Source: Portunus trituberculatus
Taxonomy: Eukaryota; Arthropoda; Malacostraca; Decapoda; Portunidae
NCBI RefSeq assembly: GCF_017591435.1
Contig: NC_059300.1
Coordinates: 19,118,436-19,182,435, forward strand
Direction: 5' to 3'
DNA length: 64,000 bases
Shown here: positions 9,428-20,129 of the stretch, piece by piece
Layout: the number at the start of each line of letters is the position of its first letter
Position numbering within the stretch: position 1 is the stretch's first letter
Notes under the pieces: model-generated
Told to the model about the DNA's origin: nothing
Database searches by the model: none
The model's input: only the letters and a program-made list of their open reading frames with translations
Program-made: the position numbers and the translations under genes

Positions 9428-10155
9428 GAATGTTGGGCATCGACAGACAGGCTCTTGGTCCTCCTCCATCCCTTGCCTACTACAACGCTGATGGGACGAA
9501 GATGTCTGCTGCCCTCGGTTCGCTCCAGGCCACACTAGTTTACGGCGAGCTGTCTTGTACGGGCTGGATAGATGTGCAGGGTTCGTGGAACACCCCACTT
9601 CTGTCCCGTGAACACTGTCGTGCTTTGGGGATCGTGCCTCACGACTTCCCTGCTCAGATTTTCTCAGCACGAGGCAGTGTCGCCAGTGTAAGGGAGGCGA
9701 CAAACGCTCCAGCTCCACGTTCCAGCGTGCCTGCGTTACCTCTTCTCAGCACCACTTCCCCAGACGCAGCGAAGGAGTACTTCTTGAGGGAGTACCAGGA
9801 TGTCCTCTTGACAAAGGATTCCACACAGGATGCTCCACTCAAGCCGATGTCTGGACCGCCGATGAGGATCCACTTACGAGACGACGCCCAGCCGTTTGCT
9901 GTCCACACGCCGAGGCTTATTCCTTTGGCCTACAGGGACGCAGTGAAAGCTGAGCTGGACTCTATGGTGGCACGAGGCGTTATTGCTCCTGTTGGTGACG
10001 TCCCATCTTATTGGTGCCATCCGATGGTTGTTGTGCCGAAACCTGGTGGAGGTGTCAGGATCACTACGGACCTGAGTAAGTTGAACGCACAAGTATCTCG
10101 GCCTGCACACCCATCACCCACGCCTTTTGCAGCCATCCGAGCGTCGATGCCAGGG
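9220..10155 (+). CDS. pol: Gypsy-2 Pol part 1: protease and RT N-terminus
   Basis: Open in the -1 frame relative to Gag, overlapping it by about 260 bp. No ATG is needed if expression is by frameshifting. The protease motif DTGADTTVIG is near 9388-9417. RT starts around 9780, with VVPKPGGGVRITTDLSKLN near 10030-10085. The frame is lost after G(3) at 10153-10155, within the block that precedes the first catalytic Asp, and resumes one frame down. The apparent start at 9220 is a GTG and is not a real start codon. Confidence 0.8.
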
Positions 10156-12572
10156 CACGCTACTTCACCACGATTGACGCGTTGTGTGGATATTGGCAGA
10201 TACCCTTGCATGAGGACGACCAGGCCCTGACTACGTTCATCACTCCATATGGGCGCTTCAAGTACCTCCGAGGTCCCATGGGTTTCGCAGCCACAGGCGA
10301 CGCCTTCTGCCTCCGAGGAGACATCGCGCTACAGGGAGTGCCACAGTGTGTCAAAGTCGTGGATGACATTCTCGTGTACGACGAGGATTACTTCACACAT
10401 CTACGCCACGTTAACGACATCTTGGCCAGATGCCGAGCCCATGGCATCACTTTAAATGCCAAGAAGTTTGTGCTGGCGGCTCCATCAGTGTCCTTCTGCG
10501 GCTACAGGCTCTCCCATGACGGCATCGCAGCAGACCCTGACAAGGTTCGGGCCATCACTGAGTTTGCTACGCCTGCTACGTTGACCGACCTTAGGTCCTT
10601 CATGGGCCTTGTCAACCAGCTCGCCAGCTTCTCGCCCGACCTCGCTGCCACTGCTGCGCCTCTACGCCCACTTTTGAGCCCCAAGAAGTCGTTTGTGTGG
10701 ACGCCCGACCATGAGCAAGCCTTCCAACGTGTGAAGATGGCCTTGGCCAGCCCACCAGTCCTTGCTGCCTTTGACCCTGCTCTCCCTACGACTCTGCAGA
10801 CCGATGCTTCCCGCCTGTATGGGCTGGGTTATGCCCTACTGCAGGACCACGGTGGTGGACAGCAGCGTCTCGTCCAGTGCGGCTCACGTTTCTTGACGGA
10901 TACAGAGACCCGATATGCGACGATCGAGTTGGAGATGTTAGCTGTCGTATGGGCCATGGGGAAGACCAAGTTCTACCTCACAGGATTGCAACACTTTAAC
11001 CTCGTCACCGATCATCGCCCTCTAGTTCCCATCCTAAACAGCTACTCCCTTGACGCTATAGAGAATCCACGTCTACAACGCCTCAAGGAGAAGATCGCCC
11101 TGTACATCTTCACAGCTGTATGGCGCCCGGGCAAGGAGTTGTGTATCCCGGACGCTCTATCTCGCTCTACTGTTGGCTACCCAACGCAGGCTGACGAAGT
11201 CCTTGGCACTGATACCGGCTTCCAAGTTAGGAGTATCGCTACACTACGTGCGATGGAGTCTCTTGCTCCGTTGGTGCCTCCTGATGTTGCAGAAGCATCT
11301 CCTGGCAGTGACCTTGCCCTTGAGGAGCTTTGTAAGGTGGCAACCAAGGACCCCGAGTACGTCCAGCTCCTTAATTTTGTGAAGAACGGATTCCCTATGG
11401 ACAGGTACGCCCTCCCCAACGTGCTCCGCCCGTACTGGAAGTTACAGGAGGACCTCTACTGTGATGAGGGTCTCGTCCTGTACGGTGTACGAGTGTTGGT
11501 GCCTACAGCCCTACGTCGCCGTGTCTTGGCCCGCCTGCACGACAGCCATCGTGGTGTCGAAGCCACCAAGCGCCGTGCTAGGCAGGCTGTGTTCTGGCCA
11601 GGCGTGGATGCTGACATTGCCAACACTGTTCGAGCATGTGAGCCGTGCCAGATTCTGCAGCCCAGTCAACAGCAAGAACCAAGACTCTGTGATGACAACC
11701 CAACTCGACCATTCGAGTCCATTTCTGCTGATTACTTCTCAGTTGCAGGGAAGGCTTTCTTAGTCATTGCAGATCGTCTGTCCGGCTGGCCTGTCGTCGT
11801 GTCCTGTGGTGCTGATATGACATCTGCTGCCACCATTCGCCACTTCCGCCGCCTCTTCAGGGACCTGGGTGTTCCTGTACGCCTGCGAACGGACGGTGGC
11901 CCACAGTTCGCCAGCCAGGAGTTTTCTACGTTCCTCGAGCGCTGGGGAGTCCGTCACGACACATCGACGCCCCATTACCCACAGTCTAACGGCCATGCCG
12001 AGTCTGCAGTGAAGGCCGTGAAGCACTTCATCCAGAAGGTGGCACCGTCTGGCAATATAGACTGTGAGGCGTTCGACAGGGGTCTCCTGGAGCTTCGGAA
12101 CACCCCCAACCAGACGGGTCACTCTCCAGCTCAAGTCCTGTATGGTCGCCCTTTACGCTCTTGCGTCCCCGCACATGCCAGCGCCTTCCAGAAACGGTGG
12201 CAGGCCAGGGACGAGAGTTGCGACCGTCGAGCTGCTGCCCGTCTCCGTGATGCCACAAGTCGCTACGATGCTCACGCTCGGCCTCTTCCATTCCTGCAGC
12301 GAGGTGACGTGGTTCGGATCCAGGACCCGACTACGCAGCGGTGGGATAAGGTTGGCACCATCATGGGCGTTGGCAGGTCACGGGATTACCTGTTCAAGAT
12401 GCCCAGTGGCCGAGTGTGGTGGAGGAACAGGCGCTTCCTCCGCCCTGCTCCACTCCTAAACGCTTCTTCTACGATGGAGGACGCCACTGCTCCTTTGGCG
12501 GCACCTGATACGGTGGTGCCCCGCAGGTCGCCACAACTCCAGGAGAAGGCGTCCGCAGCTGCAGTCGCTTGA
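10156..12572 (+). CDS. pol: Gypsy-2 Pol part 2: RT, RNase H, integrase
   Basis: About 800 codons, open to the stop at 12572. RT palm: TTIDA...GYWQIPL near 10165-10210, and VVDDILVYD (catalytic DD) near 10352-10380. RNase H: LQTDASRLYGLGYALL near 10795, TIELEMLAV near 10921 and VTDHRPL near 11005. Integrase: HHCC finger near 11535-11650 ending EPCQ, DDE core with SADYF near 11730, RTDGGPQFAS near 11890 and HAESAVKAVKH (Glu) near 11995. A C-terminal SH3-like segment follows (GDVVRIQD near 12303). This is the classical Gypsy order and the best preserved polyprotein in the window. Confidence 0.92.
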
Positions 12573-12589
12573 GTCCCTGTAGACTTCTG

Positions 12590-12611
12590 AGAGCAGAAGG
12601 GGGGGGGGAGA
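12590..12611 (+). other. Gypsy-2 polypurine tract
   Basis: G-rich purine run with more than ten consecutive G, directly before the 3' LTR. Confidence 0.75.
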
Positions 12612-12825
12612 TGTGGGTTATGTATTGTATTACGTGTATGTGGCAACACTGTGTATTTCTCTGCGCATTCAGCTAGCGCGTGAGCGTGTGCTCCCAAGTC
12701 GCTACTGGCCGCCATTTCCTACCCTTTGTAGCTCTAAGGACAAGTAAAAAATCTACGTGTACTGCGTGTATGTCTGCCCCTTACTTAGGCATACACGCCC
12801 TCCATTATACATCCCGCAACCAACA
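12612..12825 (+). repeat. Gypsy-2 3' LTR
   Basis: 214 bp, beginning TGTGGGTTATG and ending CCAACA. Short for a Gypsy LTR, complete, and the reference for the truncated 5' copy. Confidence 0.9.
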
Positions 12826-12856
12826 AGGAGGAAAGCAGAGGGAGAAACATACATAC

Positions 12857-12934
12857 CTGGAGGAGCCGATCTTGATTAGGACCAAAAAATTTACTTGGAG
12901 AGTATTGTTTCATGGAGAACAGGGAAGGTGCATA
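12857..12934 (-). CDS. Possible phosphatase D2 exon
   Basis: On the minus strand a 78-bp open block lies between an acceptor (CCATCAG at 12935) and a strong donor (CAG|GTATGT at 12856). It starts and ends in phase 0, which matches the phase-0 end of the 16048-16640 exon. It encodes a segment starting YAPSLFSMKQYSP and containing KFFGP, where a degenerate D2 would have its YW/GPF stretch. No catalytic motif is visible, so assignment rests on splice sites, phase and position. It lies 31 bp from the Gypsy-2 LTR. Confidence 0.4.
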
Positions 12935-13745
12935 CTGATGGTTAAAATAAACCATAATTCTATGAAATAGCATTCTTAAGACATCCACCAGTGAGCTACA
13001 TCTACCGGCAAAGGCACACAGAACAAGAGGCAGGAATTTTGATTGTGTCACCACAAGGTAAACACCTCCCGAAATGAAGTATTAAATATTGGAACAATTA
13101 GATCATTCTTTGTTTGCAGTTTCTCTACAGATCAACACACAACATATAATAAATTTACTAACTCTGATATACATATAGCGTGGGTGCTAAACTTTTAAAA
13201 CTTTAAAGAGCCGTACCTCAAGACATGATTTTTCGAGATATATAAAAACTGTATAAAATCAATCATTATACTTGCTGCCATGAAATTTGGTGTACTTATT
13301 GACAGGGATTGGGGTAACATTTTGTCAGACCAGTTTTCCCTAAAGTGGTTAGATAATTTTTAATGAGGCAAAATAACAGCTTTTCATGCTGTTTTGATGA
13401 TGTCATGAAATGCAAAAATTTTAAAAATCATACCTCATGATGTATAGGGAAATTGAAAAAAAAAAGAAGCATTCTTTACATTTCTTTAGGCATCTTTCAA
13501 GTGTATCCAATGCCAAAGCACATTTCAAAAGAACTTGAAGTAAGGCCTATACGACAATTTTTAATGCAACTTTATGCATGATGTCATGAAATCATGACGT
13601 CACTACTTTATCATATTCCTATTCATACACTTCAATGAAAACCAATAGCTAATAATATTCTGAAAATTTTAAGTCATAAATCCTATAACTTTTTAAATTA
13701 ATTTTTCATATCTCAATTGCAGCATGCCCTTAATAAGTTTGATAC
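12935..13745. other. AT-rich intron-like DNA, nothing recognised
   Basis: About 800 bp of AT-rich sequence with degenerate repeats of a GATGTCATGAAAT motif near 13395 and 13578. No open frame or known repeat family is apparent. Confidence 0.5.
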
Positions 13746-15905
13746 ACATGACTGTCCTCTCCTGAACCCAAATTGTCTGTTTGATATAACTTGTCCTTCT
13801 TCCAAATATTTAACCCATTTTTCTTTTATAGTAATTTCACATAACTTCCCCCACATCATTTGTAAGTGACACCAATCTGTAATTTAATGGCTCAGTTCAC
13901 TTTCCTCTTTTGAATATTGGGATTATGTTGGCTCTCTTCTATTCCAGTTGTACTCTCCATTCTTTTAATAAACTTGTAACCATTTCCCGAATTGGATCTA
14001 ACAGCTGCTCCTTACACTCTTTTAGCACCCAGCCTAATACACCATCCAGCCACATTGCTTTTCTGACATCCAAGTTATCTAATAATCTTCCAATATATTT
14101 TTTGTGCACTATGATTTCCTGTATTTCCTTGGCAACACAATGTCCTATTTGGTTCTGTAAATTCCTCTTTTTCAGTGAACACAGTTTTGAAGCTCTCATT
14201 CATTAGTTCACTCATTTCCTTTGCTGTTTGGTATGTCTTCTATCCTTAATTTTTTTTCTATTGTTTCCTTATTCTTCATCTTACCATTTATAAATTTGTA
14301 GAAAAGCTTGGGTTCATCTTTGCTTTTTTGCACCACATCTTTCTCAAAGTTTCTTAATTTAATGTATTAATTCCTTGCATCCTTATACTGCTGTTTACTA
14401 TTTTCATTTCTCTGCTTTTTGAGTTTCTTCCAAGCTTTATCTTTTGCCCTTTTAGCTTCTGTACATCTGGCATTGTACCAAGCATGTATACTTTTCTTTA
14501 CTCTCTAGATAGGTACATATTTCTTCACTCTTTTGTTATATTTCTGTAGGAATATTTAATATTTTCCCTGTATTGTCCTTCCATTCATAATGTTCCTCCA
14601 TTTAATATCAGCAAAAAATATCTTAACTTTCCCAAATCTGCTCTTGCATATTCTAATCTCTATTCTATGTAGTCTTCTCTGTATCTCATCCCATCCTCTT
14701 CCTGTATTTCCAACTCTAATGTTACATGATCACTTCTTTCTGTTGGACTAAGGTATTGTATGCTGGGAAGGGGCTCTGGCTTCTTTATAAATACTAATTC
14801 AAGCAATGATGGTTCTTCTTCCCCCCTATACCTTGTTGATTCTTCCATCCACCAATCCATTGTATTTACCATAGTCAACTGTTAACACTTCCTCACTCCA
14901 TTGTCCAGCATTACCCATTACTTCCATCTCTCTCCATTTTACTCTTTTACAGTTAAAGTCTCCTGCCAATAGTATTCTTCCATCTCTTCTTATCATATTA
15001 TCTAAGCACTTAATCATATCCTTATGTTCCTCAGTTCCTCATGTATCTGTCTTAGGTGGCACATATGTAAATATGATTTTTTTTTTTTTTAATTCCTGTT
15101 TTGATTGTTACTCCCATTATTTCCACCATATCATAACCATATTGCACTTCCTCCACACATATATTATCACAAACCATTATTAGCACTTTTCCTCTCCTTT
15201 TTCCCTTCTTGTCTCTTCTCCAGCTATTATATCCCTCTTCTTTAAAGCTAACATGGATCTTCTCTTTTAGTTTTTTTCTACTGTGTACATTACATCTGGT
15301 CTTTTTCCTTTCAAATAATCTCTAAACTCCAACGCGCTGGATAACAACCATAAGTTACTCTTAATTTCTTGCCTCCTCCATGACCTCCTTTATCCGTAGA
15401 TACCACTTCTTTAGTCTCATATCTTGAACCCTCCAGCAGAAATTTTTTTTTCTCGTTCTCTGTCCTTTTCTAATTTTTTTCCTTAGCTTAATTTCTTAGC
15501 ATTTTCTCCTTTTCCCTCTCTTTCAAGTTCATATCTCTTTATCCATATATCCTTAAATCCAGTATCATCAGCCGGCTTCCTTTTCCTTGTCAGAATTTCC
15601 TTCACCACCACCTGCGATCTCATTCTCACTTTCATTTGTCTCTTACCCCCTTCACTAAATCTTCCCAACCTAATCACTTCCTCCACTTCCTAGTCCAAAT
15701 TCTGTGTGGTGTCCTGGGCCTGTTTGATAATAGTCTTGGCCAATTCTCTTTCTTCTCACTCTCTCACAAACTTGTTTGGATTTTTATCTTCCTTCATCCC
15801 CAAAATTAAGAACCATTTCTTCTTATCCACTGTATCCCTCACTAGATATTGTTTCTCCTTAATTACTTGTATAACAGTGTTCTTTGTCTTTTCCTGAATT
15901 TGGTT
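13746..15905 (-). mobile_element. LINE fragment: ORF1 C-terminus, endonuclease, RT N-terminus
   Basis: Minus-strand copy of the family seen complete at 38795-42715, covering its 40030-42200 part. Visible pieces are an ORF1 C-terminal domain (IRLGRFSEGGKRQMKVRM near 15630-15680), the endonuclease (ILLAGDFNCKRVKW near 14950, and ERSDHVTLELEI near 14720), and the RT N-terminal domain (around KAMWLDGVLGWVLKEC near 14020-14070). It has many stops and frameshifts and is dead. A short GT-rich tract (15917-15942) lies at its upper end. Confidence 0.8.
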
Positions 15906-16047
15906 CCTTATTACCTCTGTGTGTGTGTATGTGTGTGTGTGTTCAGTCTTGGTTACCTTTTTTGTTGAGATATCAGCCTAGTATATATAGCCTATACAAA
16001 CATATGTATGAAGCACAATCTACTTAATGACTTGAAGATGTACATAC

Positions 16048-16640
16048 CTCATCCTGGTTCTCAAAGCTGTTGATGAAAATTACTATGGTGCACTGTTCCT
16101 CTATCACCAGCCTCCAAAAGCTGGATACAGTGTGGGGAAGTGGGTGCTCAGTGGCTATCATAAACTGATTCCGACTTGAGCCTGGCACTCGTATGGCATT
16201 TATGTATTGTGACAACCATGAATCCACCCTTGCTCTTGGCTGGAGGTAACAGCGGTTGGAGTCTGCTGGTAACACTGATTGGTTGCGATTAAGGTGTTGA
16301 AAACTTGGCATATCAGAGGTGCTGAAAGATAGTGGTGAAGGCAAAGCCTTGGCCCTGGCATATTGTATTTTGGTTACAGAAATAAATTTATCCATGTGAT
16401 TCAAGATATCATCTGGAGATACAACTGTTTCTTTTCCAAACAACATTTCTTCCAGAATCTCTAAGCTCAAGTTATATTGTGCTTCATTCTCGACTAATCG
16501 AGCACGACTCATTCTTAGTTTGCCCAATATTTCAATGGGGTTGAGGTAGCCCTTCAATGTTAACATCTCAGACATCAGAAGCACCTGGAGAACAGTGCCA
16601 GTGCGTCCAATCCCAGCAGAACAATGAACAACTGTTCCTC
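16048..16640 (-). CDS. Receptor-type PTP exon: D1 active site and start of D2
   Basis: 593-bp exon with acceptor ...TTGACAG (16641) and donor GAG|GTATGT (16047). It enters with two bases completing a Gly codon and leaves in phase 0, coding 197 residues. It contains the phosphatase signature HCSAGIGRTG (catalytic Cys and Arg) near 16602-16631, the Q-loop-type segment ENEAQYNLSLEILEEML, then a linker and the start of a second PTP domain with YINAIRVPGS, EHPLPHTVSSFWRLVIEEQ. It transfers phosphate from phosphotyrosine to water through the Cys, in the cytoplasm below the membrane. Tandem domains point to a receptor-type enzyme. I cannot assign the subtype. Confidence 0.92.
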
Positions 16641-17028
16641 CTGTCAACAACAATGATACACCAAGAAAAGTATGGTCAATTAAGAGCTATTATTAAGGAT
16701 ACCTACAAGAATCAAAACTATTTAGTTTTCAGTTTCTCATAAAAAAAAAATTAAATAAACAAAAACCATCAGGATTAACATGAACTGGTACTTCAGGTTA
16801 AAAATGTGCCTTTAGTGCATTAAAAGTTAGACATTTTTCAAGACTTCCTTTCATGTAAGAGATTTTTAATACTTTTCTTTCATTCTCATTAGAAGACAAA
16901 TTATTGAGAAGAATTGAAAATAATAAAATGGTAAATGGCAATACACTGAAAGTATTTGTACTTAAAACTTTGATATATTAAATACATTAGTAAGAAAATT
17001 ATCAATTCAAGAGATCATATAAACTTAC

Positions 17029-17158
17029 CTTGCAAGTGATGAGATTGAAAATGACTTAGCATTTGTGCAATCGAAATTACCTCTGTGGGGATACCATGGT
17101 CTGGCCACTTAGAGTAGTGATAATGCTGCAGTTGGTGTATCTTCTCTTCTTGTTTCAC
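17029..17158 (-). CDS. Receptor-type PTP exon: WPD loop
   Basis: 130-bp exon between acceptor GATACAG (17159) and donor CAAG|GTAAGT (17028), phase 0 in and phase 1 out. It encodes VKQEEKIHQLQHYHYSKWPD followed by HGIPTEV. The Asp in the WPDHG motif is the general acid of D1. It joins exactly to the next exon, with the split Gly codon leading into the HCSAG exon, across a 388-bp intron. Confidence 0.93.
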
Positions 17159-19029
17159 CTGTATCAACACTAAAGATTTAGAATACATGTAAAGAAACAT
17201 TTTACAATTAAACAAATAATGGAATTATTTTTTAAGCAAAGTCTAAAAGAATACTAATCTGACTCCTTTAAAGATGGCATAATAGAGCAATTCATTTAGA
17301 ATTTTGGTTGCTGAACTGATGAAGTACCTGCATATGTCATCGCTTATTAACAATACACAGGACTTAATTTTGGGGGTTTGTGTGATTTTTAAGGCAAAGT
17401 GACAAGTTGGCACCTTTTGACACTTTGACAAGTTGACACCATTTGTTTCAAAGAGTTCGGAGATGTTCCCAAAGTACTTCGTATGAAACATTATTTATGA
17501 AACTAACAAAGTACCTGCATATGTCATCACTTATTGACAATACACAGGACTAATTGCTTTTTTGTTTGCATGATTTTTATGACTTGGTAACAACTGACCA
17601 ACAGAAGAGGATCCAAACTGTTAAGTTTTCAGTGTTCGACAATTGATTGAATTTAGATGGTTAGCATCATCTTGTGATAGAGTAGTTATCTCAAAACACA
17701 AAATTACAATGTATCTATTGATTAACCATGCTTCTAATCCTTCCAATATTTTTCTGTTGTTATTTTACTATGACATTCTTTTATGGTTACTTGAGTTAAA
17801 ATGACTATAACATCACTATATAGAGCAAAATATAGTTGCCTTGTGTACCAAGCTCTTTAAATTTTAGAGACTTTAATATAGCCTAGAAACTTAACACATA
17901 TTTCACCTCACCTCTACTGAGGTTAATGCTTCACAAAGAAAGTGTACTGCAATTTTCATTTAGTTTTCTTTATCAGAAAGAAGAAAATTTGCAGCTGAAG
18001 CCTAAATACACTGAGGATGTTGCAGTGGTTTCATCACCGAGTCCCTTAGCTATGTCTTGCCATAAACTGAAGATGGTATGCCTTTAGACTAAAAATGTCT
18101 CAATAGAATGGACAATGTTCATTAGCTAACATTATTATGTTTCTATGACACTGAAAATGTCTACGCAGAAGAGTGGTTTGGTTGGCAATAGATAATCTCA
18201 TTCTCAGACTTTGATTTCTATGTTATGGAAATAAACTAATTTGCAAGGTTTCATATAGTTTCTTGTAGTCGACTTACTAACCTAGAAGAAAATAATATCA
18301 TACTACCTGAGTCATCAATTGAAAAACAAAGCAATTTTTGTCACAGGAATAAAGATGGTAAAAAAACACAATGCATGTATATAACCTTAATTATACTATT
18401 AACATGTTTAGAAATAATTTAGCTATTTCAATATCTCAGTATTTTATAGAAGAATATCCAAAATTATGTGTTATGCTGTAGATCATTTTTTCCTGCAAAA
18501 TATTATGGTATCTGATGAATCTAGCAACTGCAATTTGAGTTCAGGTTCTCTCCTATTGGCACCTTGTGTTCCAAGGACATTGGAGACGTGGGCCTTGGAT
18601 GGTGATGACATGAAACATGAGACAGTGTGTGATTGACATGTATGTATTACATCAAGGTATCTTCTCTCTTCCAATAGTTATTTTAAGTGTGATATGACTC
18701 TTGAAAGAGAATTACAAGGTTGATGTGACTAAATGTAGGTATAATGAGTGGAAACTACTCCCATGAAATTAAGAGAAGCTCAGTGCAGGAGAAGGGGAAT
18801 TGGTATGTGCACAGATCATGGAGTCAATAATGAAGGGGTTAACGTGTATCTTGTTCAAATCATTGATTTTTTAGTAGTGCTCTTCATTAAGGTAAAACTA
18901 CCTATGTCCAAGACAAGAATACAGCTATTTTTGCCAGAATAGGTGTGTTGCCAGCTGCATATGTCTCCCAGGCTAACTTGGATGCCACACATGGCAGACA
19001 TGTGGTATGGATTGCAAAACATTGCACAA
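17159..19029. other. Intron with a short direct repeat
   Basis: AT-rich intron DNA. A 50-bp direct repeat (AAGTACCTGCATATGTCATC...CAATACACAGGACT) occurs near 17320-17370 and 17505-17555, about 183 bp apart. No other gene or repeat family is recognised. Confidence 0.55.
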
Positions 19030-19300
19030 ATTCATCCCCAAGGTAAAAGTTAATCAGTACTCTCAATCATTCATCTCTTTCTCTGGTAAACTCTGGAACT
19101 TCCTGCTTGCTTCTTTATTTCCACCTGATTATTTGAGCTCTTTTAAGAGGAAGGGTTCAAGACACTTAGCCTCTACTTTTGATTGTATGAGGACCAGCCT
19201 TTCAGTAAGCTTCAACCATTTATCTTTTTTCTTATATACCTGTTTTTGTTGTTCTTGGCTGGTATGCCTCCTACATAAATAAATGAAAACCCCCAAAAAA
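19030..19300 (+). mobile_element. Jockey-like LINE 3' end fragment
   Basis: Matches the 3' coding end of the LINE at 20130-22670: a tyrosine/serine-rich stretch, then GKLWN..., F.R...RHL, followed by A-rich DNA. Only about 270 bp remain. Confidence 0.65.
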
Positions 19301-19806
19301 AAATAAATGAAAAGTCTTGTTTCTCATGTGCATTCTTGTCTACCACACCCATTATGCCAGTCCATGCTTACTGAAAATTGAGTACGTATAATATTTTTGT
19401 TCATCAATAAATAAATTAGATATTTTATCAGCAATATGGCATTAAGCTAAAAAATCTTTGTATCTAAATGTGTTATTTACTATCACATGTTTGCCTGTAC
19501 CCTAAAATATCTCAAGTACATTATGTAGTACAGTGACCTGTATTTTATTGCATTTCACAGACAGCATGAGAGTTTTCAAGATTGTATCTCACTTAATATA
19601 AAGTTAATGAATGGGAATAATACTATAATCAATTTTTTTTATCAACAACTTTTATGAGAATGTATCAAATTTGTAAATAAGTTTGCATGTAATAACATAA
19701 TAAAAATGTTGACCCCTAAAGAATATTACCATGTACCTAGGTATGTAAAAAAAATCTGATTAATGCCTTTTAATACATACATGATTGAATACAAGCCAGA
19801 ACTGAC
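19301..19806. other. Intron DNA, nothing recognised
   Basis: AT-rich sequence between the LINE fragment and the next phosphatase exon. No open frame of note. Confidence 0.5.
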
Positions 19807-19917
19807 CAAGAGAGAAGACAGAGTGAAGTGTGACTGCTCTGCTGTGCTGCTGACAACCACCTCAAATCCATCAAAGTTCAAATTCTGTCCAGGATTGAAG
19901 TATTCTCCAACTTTTTT
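19807..19917 (-). CDS. Receptor-type PTP exon: D1 middle
   Basis: 111-bp exon, phase 0 at both ends, with acceptor TTTCAG (19918) and donor TTG|GTCAGT (19806). It encodes KKVGEYFNPGQNLNFDGFEV followed by VVSSTAEQ...TLSSLL. Joined to the 38134-38274 exon it falls where PTPs normally have a KCxxYWP motif. Here Cys is Val and Trp is Phe, so the domain is somewhat divergent. Joined to the next exon it gives the usual strand leading to HYHYSKWPDHG. Exact phase matching on both sides supports the call. Confidence 0.88.
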
Positions 19918-20129
19918 CTGAAATAGTTTATCAAATCACAAAAATGGAAAGCAAAGAGATATTAAATACATGAAAACATTACAATGAATAGTAACATATT
20001 AAGTAATAATTTGGATATAAAAATCATAAAGTAAATAATTTCTTGAAATTTATACTATTTTATATTCATTCATCATTATTTCACTGCAGTCCTTAGAGGT
20101 ATTGGGAATGCTAAAAAGTTGTGAACTTA

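Larger units (their letters stand above)
7206..12825 (+). mobile_element. Gypsy-2: conventional Ty3/Gypsy element, 5' LTR truncated
   Basis: The element has a 168-bp remnant of the 5' LTR, a leader, gag with three CCHC-type knuckles, protease, RT, RNase H and integrase in the standard order, a G-rich polypurine tract and a complete 214-bp 3' LTR. The first 46 bp of the 5' LTR are missing where Gypsy-1 begins. The LTR overlap shows five differences in 168 bp, all transitions, so it is older than Gypsy-1. GC content and codon use are higher than in the surrounding AT-rich DNA. Confidence 0.92.
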
